NCBI GenBank assembly: GCA_030752605.1
Contig: JASMDX010000078.1
Coordinates: 1-64,000, forward strand
Length of the DNA: 64,000 nucleotides
Source of the DNA: GCA-2731375 sp002731375
GTDB lineage: Bacteria; Pseudomonadota; Alphaproteobacteria; GCA-2731375
Direction: 5' to 3'
This document shows positions 40,912-49,903 of the stretch, piece after piece. Each line of letters starts with the position of its first letter. Within the stretch, counting starts at the first letter, position 1. A program made the translations under genes and the position numbers. Below the pieces are notes generated by a model. It did not search any database. It was not told the DNA's origin and worked only from the letters and a program-made list of their open reading frames with translations.

Positions 40912-42080
40912 TACGCGGCCTCCTTCACGGCGGCGACCACCTTGGCGGCGGCATCCCCCAAATCGTCCGCCGCGATAATCGTCAAGCCGGCCGAAGCCAT
41001 GATTTTCTTGCCCTTTTCCACATTGGTGCCCTCAAGCCGCACGACCAGGGGTTTGTCCAAATGGACCTCGCGGGCCGCCGCGACCACGCCTTCGGCAATG
41101 ATGTCACAACGCATAATGCCACCAAAAATATTGACCAGAATGCCCTTCACATTGCTGTCGGATAAAATGATCTTGAAAGCCTGGGTTACCCGTTCCTTGG
41201 TGGCGCCGCCGCCCACGTCAAGAAAGTTGGCGGGTTCACCTCCATGCAGCTTGATAATATCCATGGTCGCCATAGCAAGGCCGGCACCGTTTACCATGCA
41301 GCCGATTTCGCCATCCAGCTTGATATAGTTCAAGTCTGCCTTGGCGGCCTCCAGCTCGGCTGGGTCTTCCTCGTCCGCGTCCCGCAACTCTTCGATATCG
41401 GCATGCCGGTAGAGAGCATTGTCATCGAAGTTCATCTTGGCATCCAGGGCCATGACCTCGCCGGTGCCGGTGACCACCAACGGATTTATTTCTACCAGGG
41501 AGGCATCGGTGTCTACGAAGGCCTTGTACAGTGCCGTGATCAACTTGACGGCGGAGCCGACTTGCTTACCCTTCAGGCCGAGGCTAAATGCCAGACGGCG
41601 GGCGTGATGGCCCTGCAGGCCCGAAATGGGATCGATCACCAGGGTTTGTATTTTTTCCGGCGTATCGGCGGCCACCGCCTCGATATCCATGCCGCCCTCG
41701 GTCGAGGCCATGATGGCGATACGCGACGTGCCCCGGTCCATCACCGCGCTAAGGTATAGCTCCCGCGCAATATCGCAGCCGTCTTCGATATACAGCCGTT
41801 TGACCTCTTTGCCCGCCGGCCCAGTTTGATGGGTCACCAGGGTCATGCCCAGAATATCACTAGCCAGGCCGCGGACTTCATCGATCGACTTGGCGATCTT
41901 TACGCCGCCGCCCTTGCCCCGGCCACCGGCATGGATCTGTGCCTTGACGACCCAGATCGGACCTGGCAGGGACCTGGCGACCTTGACCGCCTCGTCCACG
42001 CTATAGGCCACGCCGCCGTCCGGTACGCTGACCCCATAGCGCTGCAAGACGCCCTTGGCCTGATGTTCATGAATATTCAT
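40911..42080 (-). CDS. sucC: succinyl-CoA synthetase beta subunit (ADP-forming type)
   Basis: 389 aa from the ATG at 42080 (MNIHEHQAKGVLQRYGVSVP). The longer frame to 42212 is the shadow of the mdh 3' end. ATP-grasp domain with VVKAQIHAGGRGKGGGVK and EINPLVVTGTGEVMALDAK. C-terminal ligase domain with ANFLDVGGGATKERVTQAF and IFGGIMRCDIIAEGVV. Complete. Lies 43 bp after mdh. Confidence 0.97.
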   Translation of the reverse strand: MNIHEHQAKGVLQRYGVSVPDGGVAYSVDEAVKVARSLPGPIWVVKAQIHAGGRGKGGGVKIAKSIDEVRGLASDILGMTLVTHQTGPAGKEVKRLYIEDGCDIARELYLSAVMDRGTSRIAIMASTEGGMDIEAVAADTPEKIQTLVIDPISGLQGHHARRLAFSLGLKGKQVGSAVKLITALYKAFVDTDASLVEINPLVVTGTGEVMALDAKMNFDDNALYRHADIEELRDADEEDPAELEAAKADLNYIKLDGEIGCMVNGAGLAMATMDIIKLHGGEPANFLDVGGGATKERVTQAFKIILSDSNVKGILVNIFGGIMRCDIIAEGVVAAAREVHLDKPLVVRLEGTNVEKGKKIMASAGLTIIAADDLGDAAAKVVAAVKEAA

Positions 42081-42123
42081 CGCAATTCCTAATGCTTTCC
42101 CTTGAGGACCAGAAACAGACGGG

Positions 42124-43137
42124 CTATTTGGTCTTCTTCGCGGCTCTTTTCTTCGGCGCCGCCTTTCTGGTTTTTTTGCCCAAGCTTGGATCGAGTTTCT
42201 TACAGGTCGCAATTAACTCCTTGACTGATTTGACGGAATTGTCGAATTCCTTCTTCTCGGACTTGTTCATTGAGATTTCCACGACCCGTTCCACGCCCTT
42301 GGCGCCGATCACCACGGGGACGCCCACATACATACCCTTGACGCCATATTCGCCGTTCAGATTGGCGGCGCAAGGCAGAACGCGTTTTTGATCGCCCAGA
42401 TAGCTTTCCGCCATCTGGATCGCGGCAGAGGCCGGCGCGTAAAAGGCCGAGCCGGTTTTCAGCAAACCGACGATTTCGGCGCCACCGTCGCGGGTGCGCT
42501 GGATAATCTTGTTCAGGCGTTCCTTGGTGGTCCAGCCCATCTTGACCAGGTCGGGCAACGGGATGCCGGCGACCGTGGAATAGCGCGCCAGGGGCACCAT
42601 GGTATCGCCGTGGCCGCCAAGGACGAAGGCAGTGACGTCTTCAACAGAGACGCCGAATTCTTCTGCCAGGAAATAGCGAAAACGGGCCGAGTCCAATATA
42701 CCAGCCATGCCAACCACCCGGTTCGCCGGCAGGCCCGTGACCTCCCGCAAAACCCAAACCATGGCATCCAGCGGATTGGTGATGCAGACGACAAAGGCCT
42801 TGGGGGCGTATTTTTTAATGCCCGCACCGACTTGCTGCATGACCTTGATATTGATGCCCAACAGATCGTCCCGGCTCATGCCCGGCTTACGCGCCACGCC
42901 GGCGGTCACGATGATCACATCCGCACCCTTGATGCCGGCATAGGAATTGCTGCCCTTCAGGCTGCTGTTATAGCCTTCGACCGGTGAGGCTTCCGCCAGA
43001 TCCAGGGTCTTGCCTTGGGGCAGGCCGTTGACGATGTCAAACATCACCACATCGCCCAGCTCCTTTAGTCCAGCCAGATGGGCCAGGGTGCCACCGATGT
43101 TGCCGCCGCCGATCAATGCGATCTTGTTCCGAGCCAT
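42124..43137 (-). CDS. mdh: malate dehydrogenase with Lys-rich C-terminal tail
   Basis: 337-residue NAD-dependent, lactate-dehydrogenase-like malate dehydrogenase. NAD fold NKIALIGGGNIGGTLAHLAG. Substrate Arg residues in AGVARKPGMSRDDLLGIN. NITNPLDAMV-type motif as CITNPLDAMVWVL. Active-site His in LGGHGDTMVPLARY. Alphaproteobacterial Mdh is usually about 320 residues. This one carries an added tail after the normal end (SLGKKTRKAAPKKRAAKKTK), highly basic and low in complexity. First gene of the TCA operon, so the promoter should lie in 43138-43258. Confidence 0.97.
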   Translation of the reverse strand: MARNKIALIGGGNIGGTLAHLAGLKELGDVVMFDIVNGLPQGKTLDLAEASPVEGYNSSLKGSNSYAGIKGADVIIVTAGVARKPGMSRDDLLGINIKVMQQVGAGIKKYAPKAFVVCITNPLDAMVWVLREVTGLPANRVVGMAGILDSARFRYFLAEEFGVSVEDVTAFVLGGHGDTMVPLARYSTVAGIPLPDLVKMGWTTKERLNKIIQRTRDGGAEIVGLLKTGSAFYAPASAAIQMAESYLGDQKRVLPCAANLNGEYGVKGMYVGVPVVIGAKGVERVVEISMNKSEKKEFDNSVKSVKELIATCKKLDPSLGKKTRKAAPKKRAAKKTK

Positions 43138-43258
43138 TTGTAGTCCTTTCCGGATGCGATCTGATTACTTTGGTTTGCGTTTGTTCGCCGTTGTTTTTGT
43201 TGTCTTCATCGCTTTACGTCGACATTCAAGATCCGCCAGTGTTCATCACCAACAACCC

Positions 43259-43680
43259 TCAACGCTGACGGATTAATCTGGTTACCTTTGTACCCCCGGT
43301 TGCCATGGGGTGCAACGCCAGCTTCACATATGTCAAAATGAAATCTCCAAGCCGCTCGCTCCGCGCGGCAATTCGGCTAATTGGCTGGATATTCGCTACG
43401 CCCAGCAACATGTTAACCACCTCATCATCATCGGACATCGGCAACAGCAGACGGCGATAATGCATCAACGTTTTCGCCTAATTGAGGGATCGTATTTCGT
43501 ATATTCATTGTGGAATTCCATCGGTTCCCGACGTTCCACGGTCTCGATATATTGGCTTGTTACCTGCTGATTGGCCTTGTGAAGCTCATCTACGAAATCA
43601 TTAAAAGCGCTCTTGAAGGGCATGGAAAAGATCACACCTATCTCGCCATATTTGCTGAAACCCCGTGGTGAATATGGCAA
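43259..43680 (-). pseudogene. PAS_5 (PF07310-like) domain protein, frameshifted
   Basis: Two consecutive frames together spell a PAS_5-type protein. The first, 43680-43465, has FKSAFNDFVDELHKANQQVT and MEFHNEYTKYDPS. The second, from about 43471 to 43259, has MHYRRLLLPMSDDDEVVNML and LLGVANIQPISRI, which is the family's hallmark RLLLPLSDDG segment. A one-base change near 43470 separates them. The N-terminal part of the usual domain is absent. These proteins are common in Rhodospirillales and Rhizobiales and of unknown function. Confidence 0.7.
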
Positions 43681-43772
43681 TCTAGCGGTGCAGGAATGTG
43701 ACCGCGTCCGCTATCCTCGCCGACCATGGGCCGCGGTGCTGGAAGCGGGATTGGGAGCGAGGAGTAAAGACG

Positions 43773-44153
43773 ATGTCTAGACGCGATGGGTTGGTGGCCG
43801 AGGTGCTGGATTTGTTGGAACGCTATCAACAAGCCATTGAAACCGGCACCCGTGATGAAATCCAGACAATGGTTCATTTGCCGGTCGGTTACATCACTGA
43901 GGACGATGTGCAAATGCGCGAACGGTATCCTTTCGACCCCGTGAAATTGCGCGAGGTTACCGGATTTCATCATGGTAAATCCGACTATGATGTGATCGCG
44001 ATTGACGAAACCAAGGCTCACATAGTCATTACCGCGACACGCATGCGCGAGGACGACAGCCCGATCGAGTATGTCTCTGCTTTCTACATTCTGCAAAATC
44101 GTGGCGAAGGATGGAAAATTGCCGCCTTTTCCGGCATTCGTACCGAGGCTTAA
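43773..44153 (+). CDS. NTF2-like / SnoaL-type small protein
   Basis: 126 aa from the ATG at 43773 behind GAGGAGT; an in-frame start at 43698 is less likely. The pattern of an N-terminal helix (LVAEVLDLLERYQQAIETGT), a short strand, and C-terminal strands (AHIVITATRMRED, VSAFYILQNRGEGWKIAAFS) is that of the cone-shaped NTF2-like fold, for example the DUF4440/SnoaL groups. It lies 24 bp before the acyl-CoA dehydrogenase pair and is probably co-transcribed with it. Function unknown. Confidence 0.72.
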   Translation: MSRRDGLVAEVLDLLERYQQAIETGTRDEIQTMVHLPVGYITEDDVQMRERYPFDPVKLREVTGFHHGKSDYDVIAIDETKAHIVITATRMREDDSPIEYVSAFYILQNRGEGWKIAAFSGIRTEA

Positions 44154-44177
44154 GGCGAAATGAATAGGTAAAGAACG

Positions 44178-45386
44178 ATGAGTGCATCTCAGCAGGAACT
44201 TGACGAATTCCAGGCCGAAGTCGCGGCTTGGTTCAGCGTGAATAAGCCAGCCGATCCGAGCTTTCTATTGCCGCAAAGCTTCATGGAGGTGGGCACGGAC
44301 CAGCAGTTCGAATTCCTCCGTAATTGGCAGCGCAAGGTCTATGAGGCGGGCTATCTGGGCATGGCCTGGCCGAAGGAATATGGCGGCGGCGGCAGGGAGC
44401 AGGCCTTTCAGGACATCGCCACGGCCGAGATGGTTCGCCAAAAAGTCCCCTTCATGACCAATACCATTGGTTTGAGCTGGGCCGGGCCGTTGATCCTGAA
44501 CATGGGGACGGAGGCGCAGAAAGAGGCCTATATAAAACGTATCCTCAGTGCCGAGGATATCTGGTGCCAGGGCTTTTCCGAACCCGACAATGGCTCGGAC
44601 CTCGGAAATGCACAGTTGCGGGCGGTTCGTGATGGAGACGAATACATTCTTAACGGCTCCAAGATCTGGACCTCTTTGGGCGCCTATGCGGATTTCATCA
44701 TTCTGTTGGCCCGGACCGATACCCAGACCAACACCAAATACGAGGGGTTGAGCTATTTCCTCGCACCTATGAAGATCGCCGGCGTGGAGCCCGCGCCGAT
44801 CAAGAAGCTAACCGGTGAGCACGGCTTTACGCAAACTTTTTTCAACGATGCCCGTATCGCCGATACCTGTCTGATCGGCGAAGAGGGCGGCGGTTGGCAG
44901 GTTGCCATGAAAACCTTGACGTTTGAGCGTGCGGTCAGCGGTGGTCAGGCGGGCGGGGTGCATTCCATGTCGGTCTCGGCCATGGAGGTGGTCGAGATGG
45001 CGCGGCGCGTCATGCGCGATGGTAAACCCGTCATCGAAGATCCAATCATCCGCGATCAACTGGTTTCCTTTCTGATAGAAGAACGCGGCCTAGCGCTGAA
45101 CGACAAGCGCGGTGAAATTCCCGGCCTTATATCGGAGCGTCCCGCCTCTATCGCCATGTCGCGAAAGCTGACCAATTCCGAATGGCGCCGGCGTCTGAAC
45201 CAGTTCGCCGTGACCCTGCAAGGCGCCAACGCGTCCCGCTATGTGGGCGATGCGGATGCCATTGACGGCGGGCGCTGGCAGCGCGGCTATTTCAATGCCT
45301 TTTCGGGGACCATTGGTGGCGGCACCAGCCAGATTCAGAAAAATATCGTCGGCGAGCGGGTTCTTGGCCTGCCCAAGTCGGAGTAG
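44178..45386 (+). CDS. acyl-CoA dehydrogenase (pair member 1)
   Basis: 402 aa, start ATG 44178. FAD/substrate motifs are CQGFSEPDNGSDLGNAQLRA and RDGDEYILNGSKIWTSLGAY. The N-terminal LGMAWPKEYGGGGREQAF is typical of the larger ACAD class acting on steroid or aromatic side chains. The C-terminus INAFSGT-like region is FNAFSGTIGGGTSQIQKNI. It lies 12 bp upstream of a second ACAD gene. Such adjacent pairs often encode heteromeric enzymes in which each subunit gives part of the FAD site. Confidence 0.92.
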   Translation: MSASQQELDEFQAEVAAWFSVNKPADPSFLLPQSFMEVGTDQQFEFLRNWQRKVYEAGYLGMAWPKEYGGGGREQAFQDIATAEMVRQKVPFMTNTIGLSWAGPLILNMGTEAQKEAYIKRILSAEDIWCQGFSEPDNGSDLGNAQLRAVRDGDEYILNGSKIWTSLGAYADFIILLARTDTQTNTKYEGLSYFLAPMKIAGVEPAPIKKLTGEHGFTQTFFNDARIADTCLIGEEGGGWQVAMKTLTFERAVSGGQAGGVHSMSVSAMEVVEMARRVMRDGKPVIEDPIIRDQLVSFLIEERGLALNDKRGEIPGLISERPASIAMSRKLTNSEWRRRLNQFAVTLQGANASRYVGDADAIDGGRWQRGYFNAFSGTIGGGTSQIQKNIVGERVLGLPKSE

Positions 45387-45398
45387 AGGGTCGCCATT

Positions 45399-46529
45399 AT
45401 GACGGAACAAGCCGAAATTCTGTTCTCGGACGAACAGGCGCAGCTTATGGATATCGCCGAGTCATTCTCGGCTAGCAAATCACCCATCGACGCCGTGCGT
45501 CGGCGGATCGAAGCCGAAAGCGCCATCGAGGTTGAGCTGTGGCGGGAAATGGCCGTCCTTGGTTGGCTGGGTATAGCCATTCCGGAGGAATACGGTGGCA
45601 GCGGCCTGGGTTTGGGCGAGGTTGTGAGCATTGTCGAGCCCATGGGCAGGAGACTATTTTCGGCGCCCCTGGCTTCCACCACCTTGGTGGCGCAGACCGT
45701 TCTGCTCGGTGGAGACAAGGCGCAGAAATCTCATTGGCTACCGCAATTGGCTGGTGGTACGGTCGCGGCCCTGGCCCTGACGGAGGCGCATGGCGATTGG
45801 GATTTGAGCAATCTAACCTGCGCCGCCGAACGCGCCGGCGGCACGATAACCCTGAGCGGTGGAAAGACCTTTGTCACGGATGCGGCCATGGCCGATGTAT
45901 TGCTAGTGTCCGTGGCTCTGGACGGTGCGCCGGCACTGGTATTGCTGGAAACATCAGCCCTGCCGTCAGCTGCATTGCGGCGCGAAGTGGTGATAGACGA
46001 GACCCGGCGCAGCCATGCCGTGGATCTGAATGGTGTTGAGGTGCCTAGCGCCAATCTGCTGCCCCAGGACGGCGCCGCGGACTGCCTGAAAAGCCTGCAT
46101 CTGTCCGCCTGTTTATTGTATGCGGCGGAGATGTGCGGCGGCACCGCCGGTGTCATTAACGTGACCCTGGAATATCTGCTGACCCGCCGCCAGTTCGATC
46201 ATTTCATTGGTGCCTATCAGGCTCTGAAACACCCCATGGTTGATGCACTGGTCGGCTTAGAGCAGGCCCGTTCGCACCTTTATCATGCCGCCACGATCTT
46301 TGATCCCGCCAACGCGGCCGAGGGAGAGATTGCGGTGCGCATGGCCAAGGCTCAGGCGGCGGATGCCTTTGCTTTTGCCTCGGACCGGGCCATCCAGTTC
46401 CACGGCGCCTTTGGTTTTACCTATGACTGCGATGCCCAGTTATACCGCCGCCGCGCCTTGTGGTGTGAACAACAGCATGGCGACGGTGCCCATCACCGAA
46501 AGCACTTGGCCGGGTTATTGCTCGACTAA
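45399..46529 (+). CDS. acyl-CoA dehydrogenase (pair member 2)
   Basis: 376 aa, start ATG 45399. ACAD fold with LGWLGIAIPEEYGGSGLGLG at the N-terminus and MCGGTAGVINVTLEYLLTRR in the helical C-terminal domain. The C-terminal HGAFGFTYDCDAQLYRRRAL lacks an acidic residue at the usual catalytic-base position by eye and lacks the TSEI motif. This supports a non-catalytic partner role beside the preceding gene. It overlaps the convergent GFA remnant by four bases. Confidence 0.9.
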   Translation: MTEQAEILFSDEQAQLMDIAESFSASKSPIDAVRRRIEAESAIEVELWREMAVLGWLGIAIPEEYGGSGLGLGEVVSIVEPMGRRLFSAPLASTTLVAQTVLLGGDKAQKSHWLPQLAGGTVAALALTEAHGDWDLSNLTCAAERAGGTITLSGGKTFVTDAAMADVLLVSVALDGAPALVLLETSALPSAALRREVVIDETRRSHAVDLNGVEVPSANLLPQDGAADCLKSLHLSACLLYAAEMCGGTAGVINVTLEYLLTRRQFDHFIGAYQALKHPMVDALVGLEQARSHLYHAATIFDPANAAEGEIAVRMAKAQAADAFAFASDRAIQFHGAFGFTYDCDAQLYRRRALWCEQQHGDGAHHRKHLAGLLLD

Positions 46530-46807
46530 TCCAAGGCCTTGGTGGCCTTGTAGCGCTCCACCTTCGGTTCGGTGCTGTCGTAATGGGCCAAGCCGTCCGG
46601 GATATCCACCCAATGCGCCCGTTGATCATGGAAGGCATGGGCCTGGGGCGCGCGATCAATCTCGCCGGAAATCAGGGCGCGGGCCACATGCATTTCTCCT
46701 GGTGTCAGGTCCGAGGTGAAGAACATCGTGCTGCCGCACAGGCAGGCGCCCTCATAAGTGCTGGGCCATTTGTCGATCTCCTCGCAAAGAATGCTGCGAT
46801 GGTAATA
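46526..46807 (-). pseudogene. GFA-family (CENP-V/GFA zinc) protein, C-terminal fragment
   Basis: Open frame 46807-46526. It carries CLCGSTMFFTSDLTPGEMHV followed by DRAPQAHAFHDQRAHWVDIP and DGLAHYD. This is the second half of the glutathione-dependent formaldehyde-activating (GFA) domain: the FCxxCGSxLFF zinc half-site and the closing WxxIxDGL motif. The first zinc half-site (GxCxCGxxR) is missing. It might be read from the ATG at 46726 as a 66-residue piece but would lack half of the zinc ligands. Confidence 0.7.
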
Positions 46808-47008
46808 TTACCCGCTTTGTCCATGCCCTGGCGATAGGGTCAGCGGCGTAAGCGGCTTAATCTGGTATGTGAAGTTCTATGACCCGGCGACGGAATTCAG
46901 TTGGGCCGCGGCGTAGGTGGCAGCTGCTGCCGCGGGCGAGACGCTGAAGCTAGGTAGGCTGGGTTTATCGGCTGTCTGCGCGTTGCGCTTGCCGGGACCA
47001 TCGGATCT

Positions 47009-48031
47009 TTACAACTCCTCCCTCATGACCCTGGCGCCTGCCACCATGGCCTCGGTCTTACTCCGTGCCAGCCAGCGCGGAATGGCGGAAAAGCCGCAAT
47101 CAGCCGTAACGGTCAGCTTGTCGGCAGGGACATAGCGCAAAACCTCACGGATCCGCACCGCGACATCCTTGGCGCTCTCTTCGTGGAATGACTTCACGTC
47201 CACCACGCCGGCGGCAATGTTGTAGCGCTCCGACAGCGGCGCCAGGATATCCAGCTCCGCCATTTCGCGGTTGGCGAATTCCAGCACCAGCATGCCTGTT
47301 TCTAACTGCTCCATCGCGCCCATCAGTCGCCGCATTCCACGCGGTGATGACGGACGGGAAGCGTTGTTGCCAAAGCAAATATGCACCGCCGTGTGTTCCA
47401 CCAGGCCACGGGTGACCTGATTGATGCAGTTAGCGGCTTCGTCCAGGCTGCGCCGCTCGGGCACGAAGGTCAGGCCCGGTTCGTCAATTTGAATAAAATC
47501 CGCGCCGGCCAGACGCAGAGCCTCGACCTCCTGACGCAGCATCATGATGATATCGTCCATCAATGGTTCCACGCTCGGGTAATGCGGTTCGGGCAGGATA
47601 TTGGAGGCAAATGTCAGGGGTCCGGGAAAGGCGATTTTGATGTTCCGTCCCGGTACCAGGCGGGCCAGGTCTTCGTATTCCTGAACTAGACCTAGGCCTT
47701 CCGGGGCACAGACTTTCTCGGTCGCAAAAAAATGCGGCGCCATGTCATAGCCGGGCACGCCCAGTTTGCGCGGCCGCTCCTGCCGGGCGATGCCCGAGAT
47801 GCGGTCATACATCTCGTAGACAAAGCGTTGTCGGCGCAATTCGCCATCGGAGATGATATCGATGCCGGCTTCCACCTGATCGGAGATGGCCAGCCGTGTC
47901 GCATCCTCGAACGCTTCGGCAATATCCATTGGCGCCGCCGCATCGCGCATATGCTGGCGAAACAGATGCATCCAGCCGGGGATGGCGTAGCTGCCCACAC
48001 CCATGGTTGGCAGAATTGGTAGGTTTTTCAT
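47009..48031 (-). CDS. cobalamin-independent methionine synthase-like protein (MetE C-terminal family)
   Basis: 340 aa from the ATG at 48031. It corresponds to the catalytic (C-terminal) domain of MetE only. Zinc ligands are visible: His and Cys in TAVHICFGNNASR, Glu in LVLEFANREM, and Cys in LTVTADCGFSAIPRW. The substrate Asp/Glu pair is in DFIQIDEPGLTF. Stand-alone core-type proteins of this kind transfer methyl groups from methylcobalamin or unknown donors to thiols rather than from folate. It is divergent from the PAS-SARP gene across about 470 bp. Confidence 0.85.
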   Translation of the reverse strand: MKNLPILPTMGVGSYAIPGWMHLFRQHMRDAAAPMDIAEAFEDATRLAISDQVEAGIDIISDGELRRQRFVYEMYDRISGIARQERPRKLGVPGYDMAPHFFATEKVCAPEGLGLVQEYEDLARLVPGRNIKIAFPGPLTFASNILPEPHYPSVEPLMDDIIMMLRQEVEALRLAGADFIQIDEPGLTFVPERRSLDEAANCINQVTRGLVEHTAVHICFGNNASRPSSPRGMRRLMGAMEQLETGMLVLEFANREMAELDILAPLSERYNIAAGVVDVKSFHEESAKDVAVRIREVLRYVPADKLTVTADCGFSAIPRWLARSKTEAMVAGARVMREEL

Positions 48032-48349
48032 GTTGTTGTCCTTCGTAGCGGTGCCTCTCCCGTAGATATAGACGAACCCTAGCAACAGGTGAAGTAAGGA
48101 GGCGACAAGGGTGTTCAAATTGATTTTGAGAACAAATCTCGGATAAGCCTGGATGCGAGATAAATTTCATTTTAGAGTCGCTGGAATATATTTTATGCAA
48201 TCGATTTCGCAAAAAGCTGTATCGTCAGCACAGGGCGTCAATGGTTGCCTAGAATTGGCATGCCTCCTCGGGGCTCTCCCACAGGCTAACCACCCCATCC
48301 CCCCACCGTAGCCCGACCTGACAGTTGGGGTGCGGCAAAATGTCCCAGC

Positions 48350-48383
48350 CTAATAATTCTAATTAGTCTAATTTAATTCTAAG
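48350..48383. repeat. AT-rich CTAAT direct repeats in a divergent intergenic region
   Basis: CTAATAATT (48350-48358), CTAATTAGT (48359-48367), CTAATTTAATT (48368-48378) and CTAAG (48379-48383) follow each other with a 9-11 bp spacing. The stretch is strikingly AT-rich against its GC-rich surroundings and lies about 120 bp before the PAS-SARP start. It could be a promoter, UP element or regulator binding site. The rest of the 48032-48503 spacer shows no gene. Confidence 0.5.
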
Positions 48384-48503
48384 CTGGATGGTGCTAACTT
48401 CTGTTAACCAGCTAGCGTGGTGCAGACGGTGAAGCGTTAGTCGGCTGCAGCGATCCGTCGCCAAGCGAACGTTCATTGCAGGAAGGAAATTGCGAGTGGC
48501 ACT

Positions 48504-49667
48504 ATGTTAGTTGCGCATCACTTGGTTGACCAAGCTTCTGATGCCGCCTTCGCTATCGACGGTAAGCAGCGCATTTTGAGCTGGAACGACCGGGCTGAGC
48601 GGCTATTAGACTACCGGCGCCGCGAGGTGATTGGCGAGGATTGTGCCGAGGTACTGCGGGCGGTGACGCTTGACGGCAAGCCGGTCTGCGCCCCGAATTG
48701 CGATGGTCTACGCTGCTTCGTGCGGTTCCAGCCTTTTGAAGCCAAGTCCTGTCTGGCAGTCCATCGCGACGGCCACAAGATTGCCCTGGACATCGCTTCG
48801 ATGGTGATGCCACGCGAGGCAAGCGATGGCGATCAGATGACCGGGGTGGCGGTGATTTTCTTGCGCGGTCAGGAGGAGGACGGCCAGCAGGCACTGGCAG
48901 ACACGCGGTTGCAGATTTTTGCCTTCGGTGCCTTCGGCCTCACTATCGGCGGTCGCAGTCTGGAGGTGGAGAGCTGGGGACGCAAACAGGCGCTGACCCT
49001 TTTGAAGTTGCTTCTGGTGAATTTGGGTCGTGCGATTCCACGCGAAGTCCTGATCGACAAGCTGTGGCCGGACGTGGACGAAAAAACCGGCTGGGGCCGA
49101 CTGAAGGTGACGGTGTACTACTTGCGCCGCCAATTGCGTGCCGCCGGCATCAATGAAACTGTGGTCGAGACCAAGGGCCGGGCCTATACGCTGCGACACG
49201 AAGCGGTCTGCGTGGATGCCCGCATCTACGAAGATTTTATCGCTGCCGGTGATGCCTGCCGCAAACGGCAGCATTGGGAGGGCGCGCTGGACCACTTCAG
49301 CCAGGCCCTGCGGCTGTATCGCGGGCACTATATGAGTGAGGATTTTCATGCCGATTGGTGCTCGGAAGAACGGGAGCGGCTGCGCGAAATCCATCTGGAA
49401 ATGTTGACCGATATGGCGGAGTGCTATGTCGAATTAAGCCAACATAGAGAGGCGGTGGCGGTATGCCGTGGCATCTTGGTCGAAGATCCGTGTCGGGAGA
49501 ATATCCATCGTGCGCTGATGGAAAATCTCATTTATTTGGGTCGTACCGGTTCAGCCCGGGCGCAGTACTTCCGCTGCTGCGAGATCCTGGCCAGCGAACT
49601 TTCGGTGGAACCCATGCCTGAGACCAAAGAGCTCTATCAGCGGATCGCCAGGTTGCGGACGACCTAG
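48504..49667 (+). CDS. PAS-SARP transcriptional regulator
   Basis: 387 aa. Residues about 1-115 form a PAS sensor domain (AFAIDGKQRILSWNDRAERL, YRRREVIGEDCAEVL, then MTGVAVIFLRG). Residues about 135-220 form a winged-helix DNA-binding domain of the OmpR/SARP type (FGAFGLTIGGRSLEVESWGR, AIPREVLIDKLWPDVDEKTG, YYLRRQLRA). Residues about 225-385 form a bacterial transcriptional activation domain (BTAD) of TPR-like helices, typical of SARPs. The PAS domain has several Cys (CAPNCDGLRC) that could bind metal or sense redox. No kinase is needed. It precedes the di-haem peroxidase and may regulate it. Confidence 0.88.
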   Translation: MLVAHHLVDQASDAAFAIDGKQRILSWNDRAERLLDYRRREVIGEDCAEVLRAVTLDGKPVCAPNCDGLRCFVRFQPFEAKSCLAVHRDGHKIALDIASMVMPREASDGDQMTGVAVIFLRGQEEDGQQALADTRLQIFAFGAFGLTIGGRSLEVESWGRKQALTLLKLLLVNLGRAIPREVLIDKLWPDVDEKTGWGRLKVTVYYLRRQLRAAGINETVVETKGRAYTLRHEAVCVDARIYEDFIAAGDACRKRQHWEGALDHFSQALRLYRGHYMSEDFHADWCSEERERLREIHLEMLTDMAECYVELSQHREAVAVCRGILVEDPCRENIHRALMENLIYLGRTGSARAQYFRCCEILASELSVEPMPETKELYQRIARLRTT

Positions 49668-49681
49668 TCACCAACTGAATT

Positions 49682-49833
49682 CTGCTAGGAACGGGCATCG
49701 GGGCGGAGGCCTTCTGGCAAAACCTTGAAGCGATCGGCAACGATCTGACGCCGAAAAACCTGGCAACGGCTGTGGCGCAGTCGCACGCAAAACCCGCGCG
49801 GGGGCCATCAGGTGGCGGCCACAAAAACCTTTA
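49682..49833 (+). pseudogene. malate synthase G N-terminal fragment
   Basis: The frame reads LLGTGIGAEAFWQNLEAIGN then DLTPKNLATAVAQSH, ending at a TAA at 49831-49833. The spacing G-T-G-x5-FW-x2-L-x-A-I-x2-DL-x-PKN is the N-terminus of malate synthase G (LPGTGVDxxAFWxGLDAIVxDLAPKN). No start codon fits and the remaining ~680 residues are absent. It starts 15 bp after the PAS-SARP stop. It is evidence for a past deletion or insertion at this site. Confidence 0.6.
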
Positions 49834-49903
49834 AACCCTCCTAGAGAGCCGACACGGCTTCCCCCGCCGCATGACGTTCATCTATGGCTGACTGGTAGCC
49901 TTC

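Noticed and set aside
42080..42212. N-terminal extension of SucC rich in Arg and Pro
   Set aside because: It is the antisense-frame reading of the Lys-rich mdh tail and the spacer; MNIHEHQAK at 42080 is the normal SucC start.
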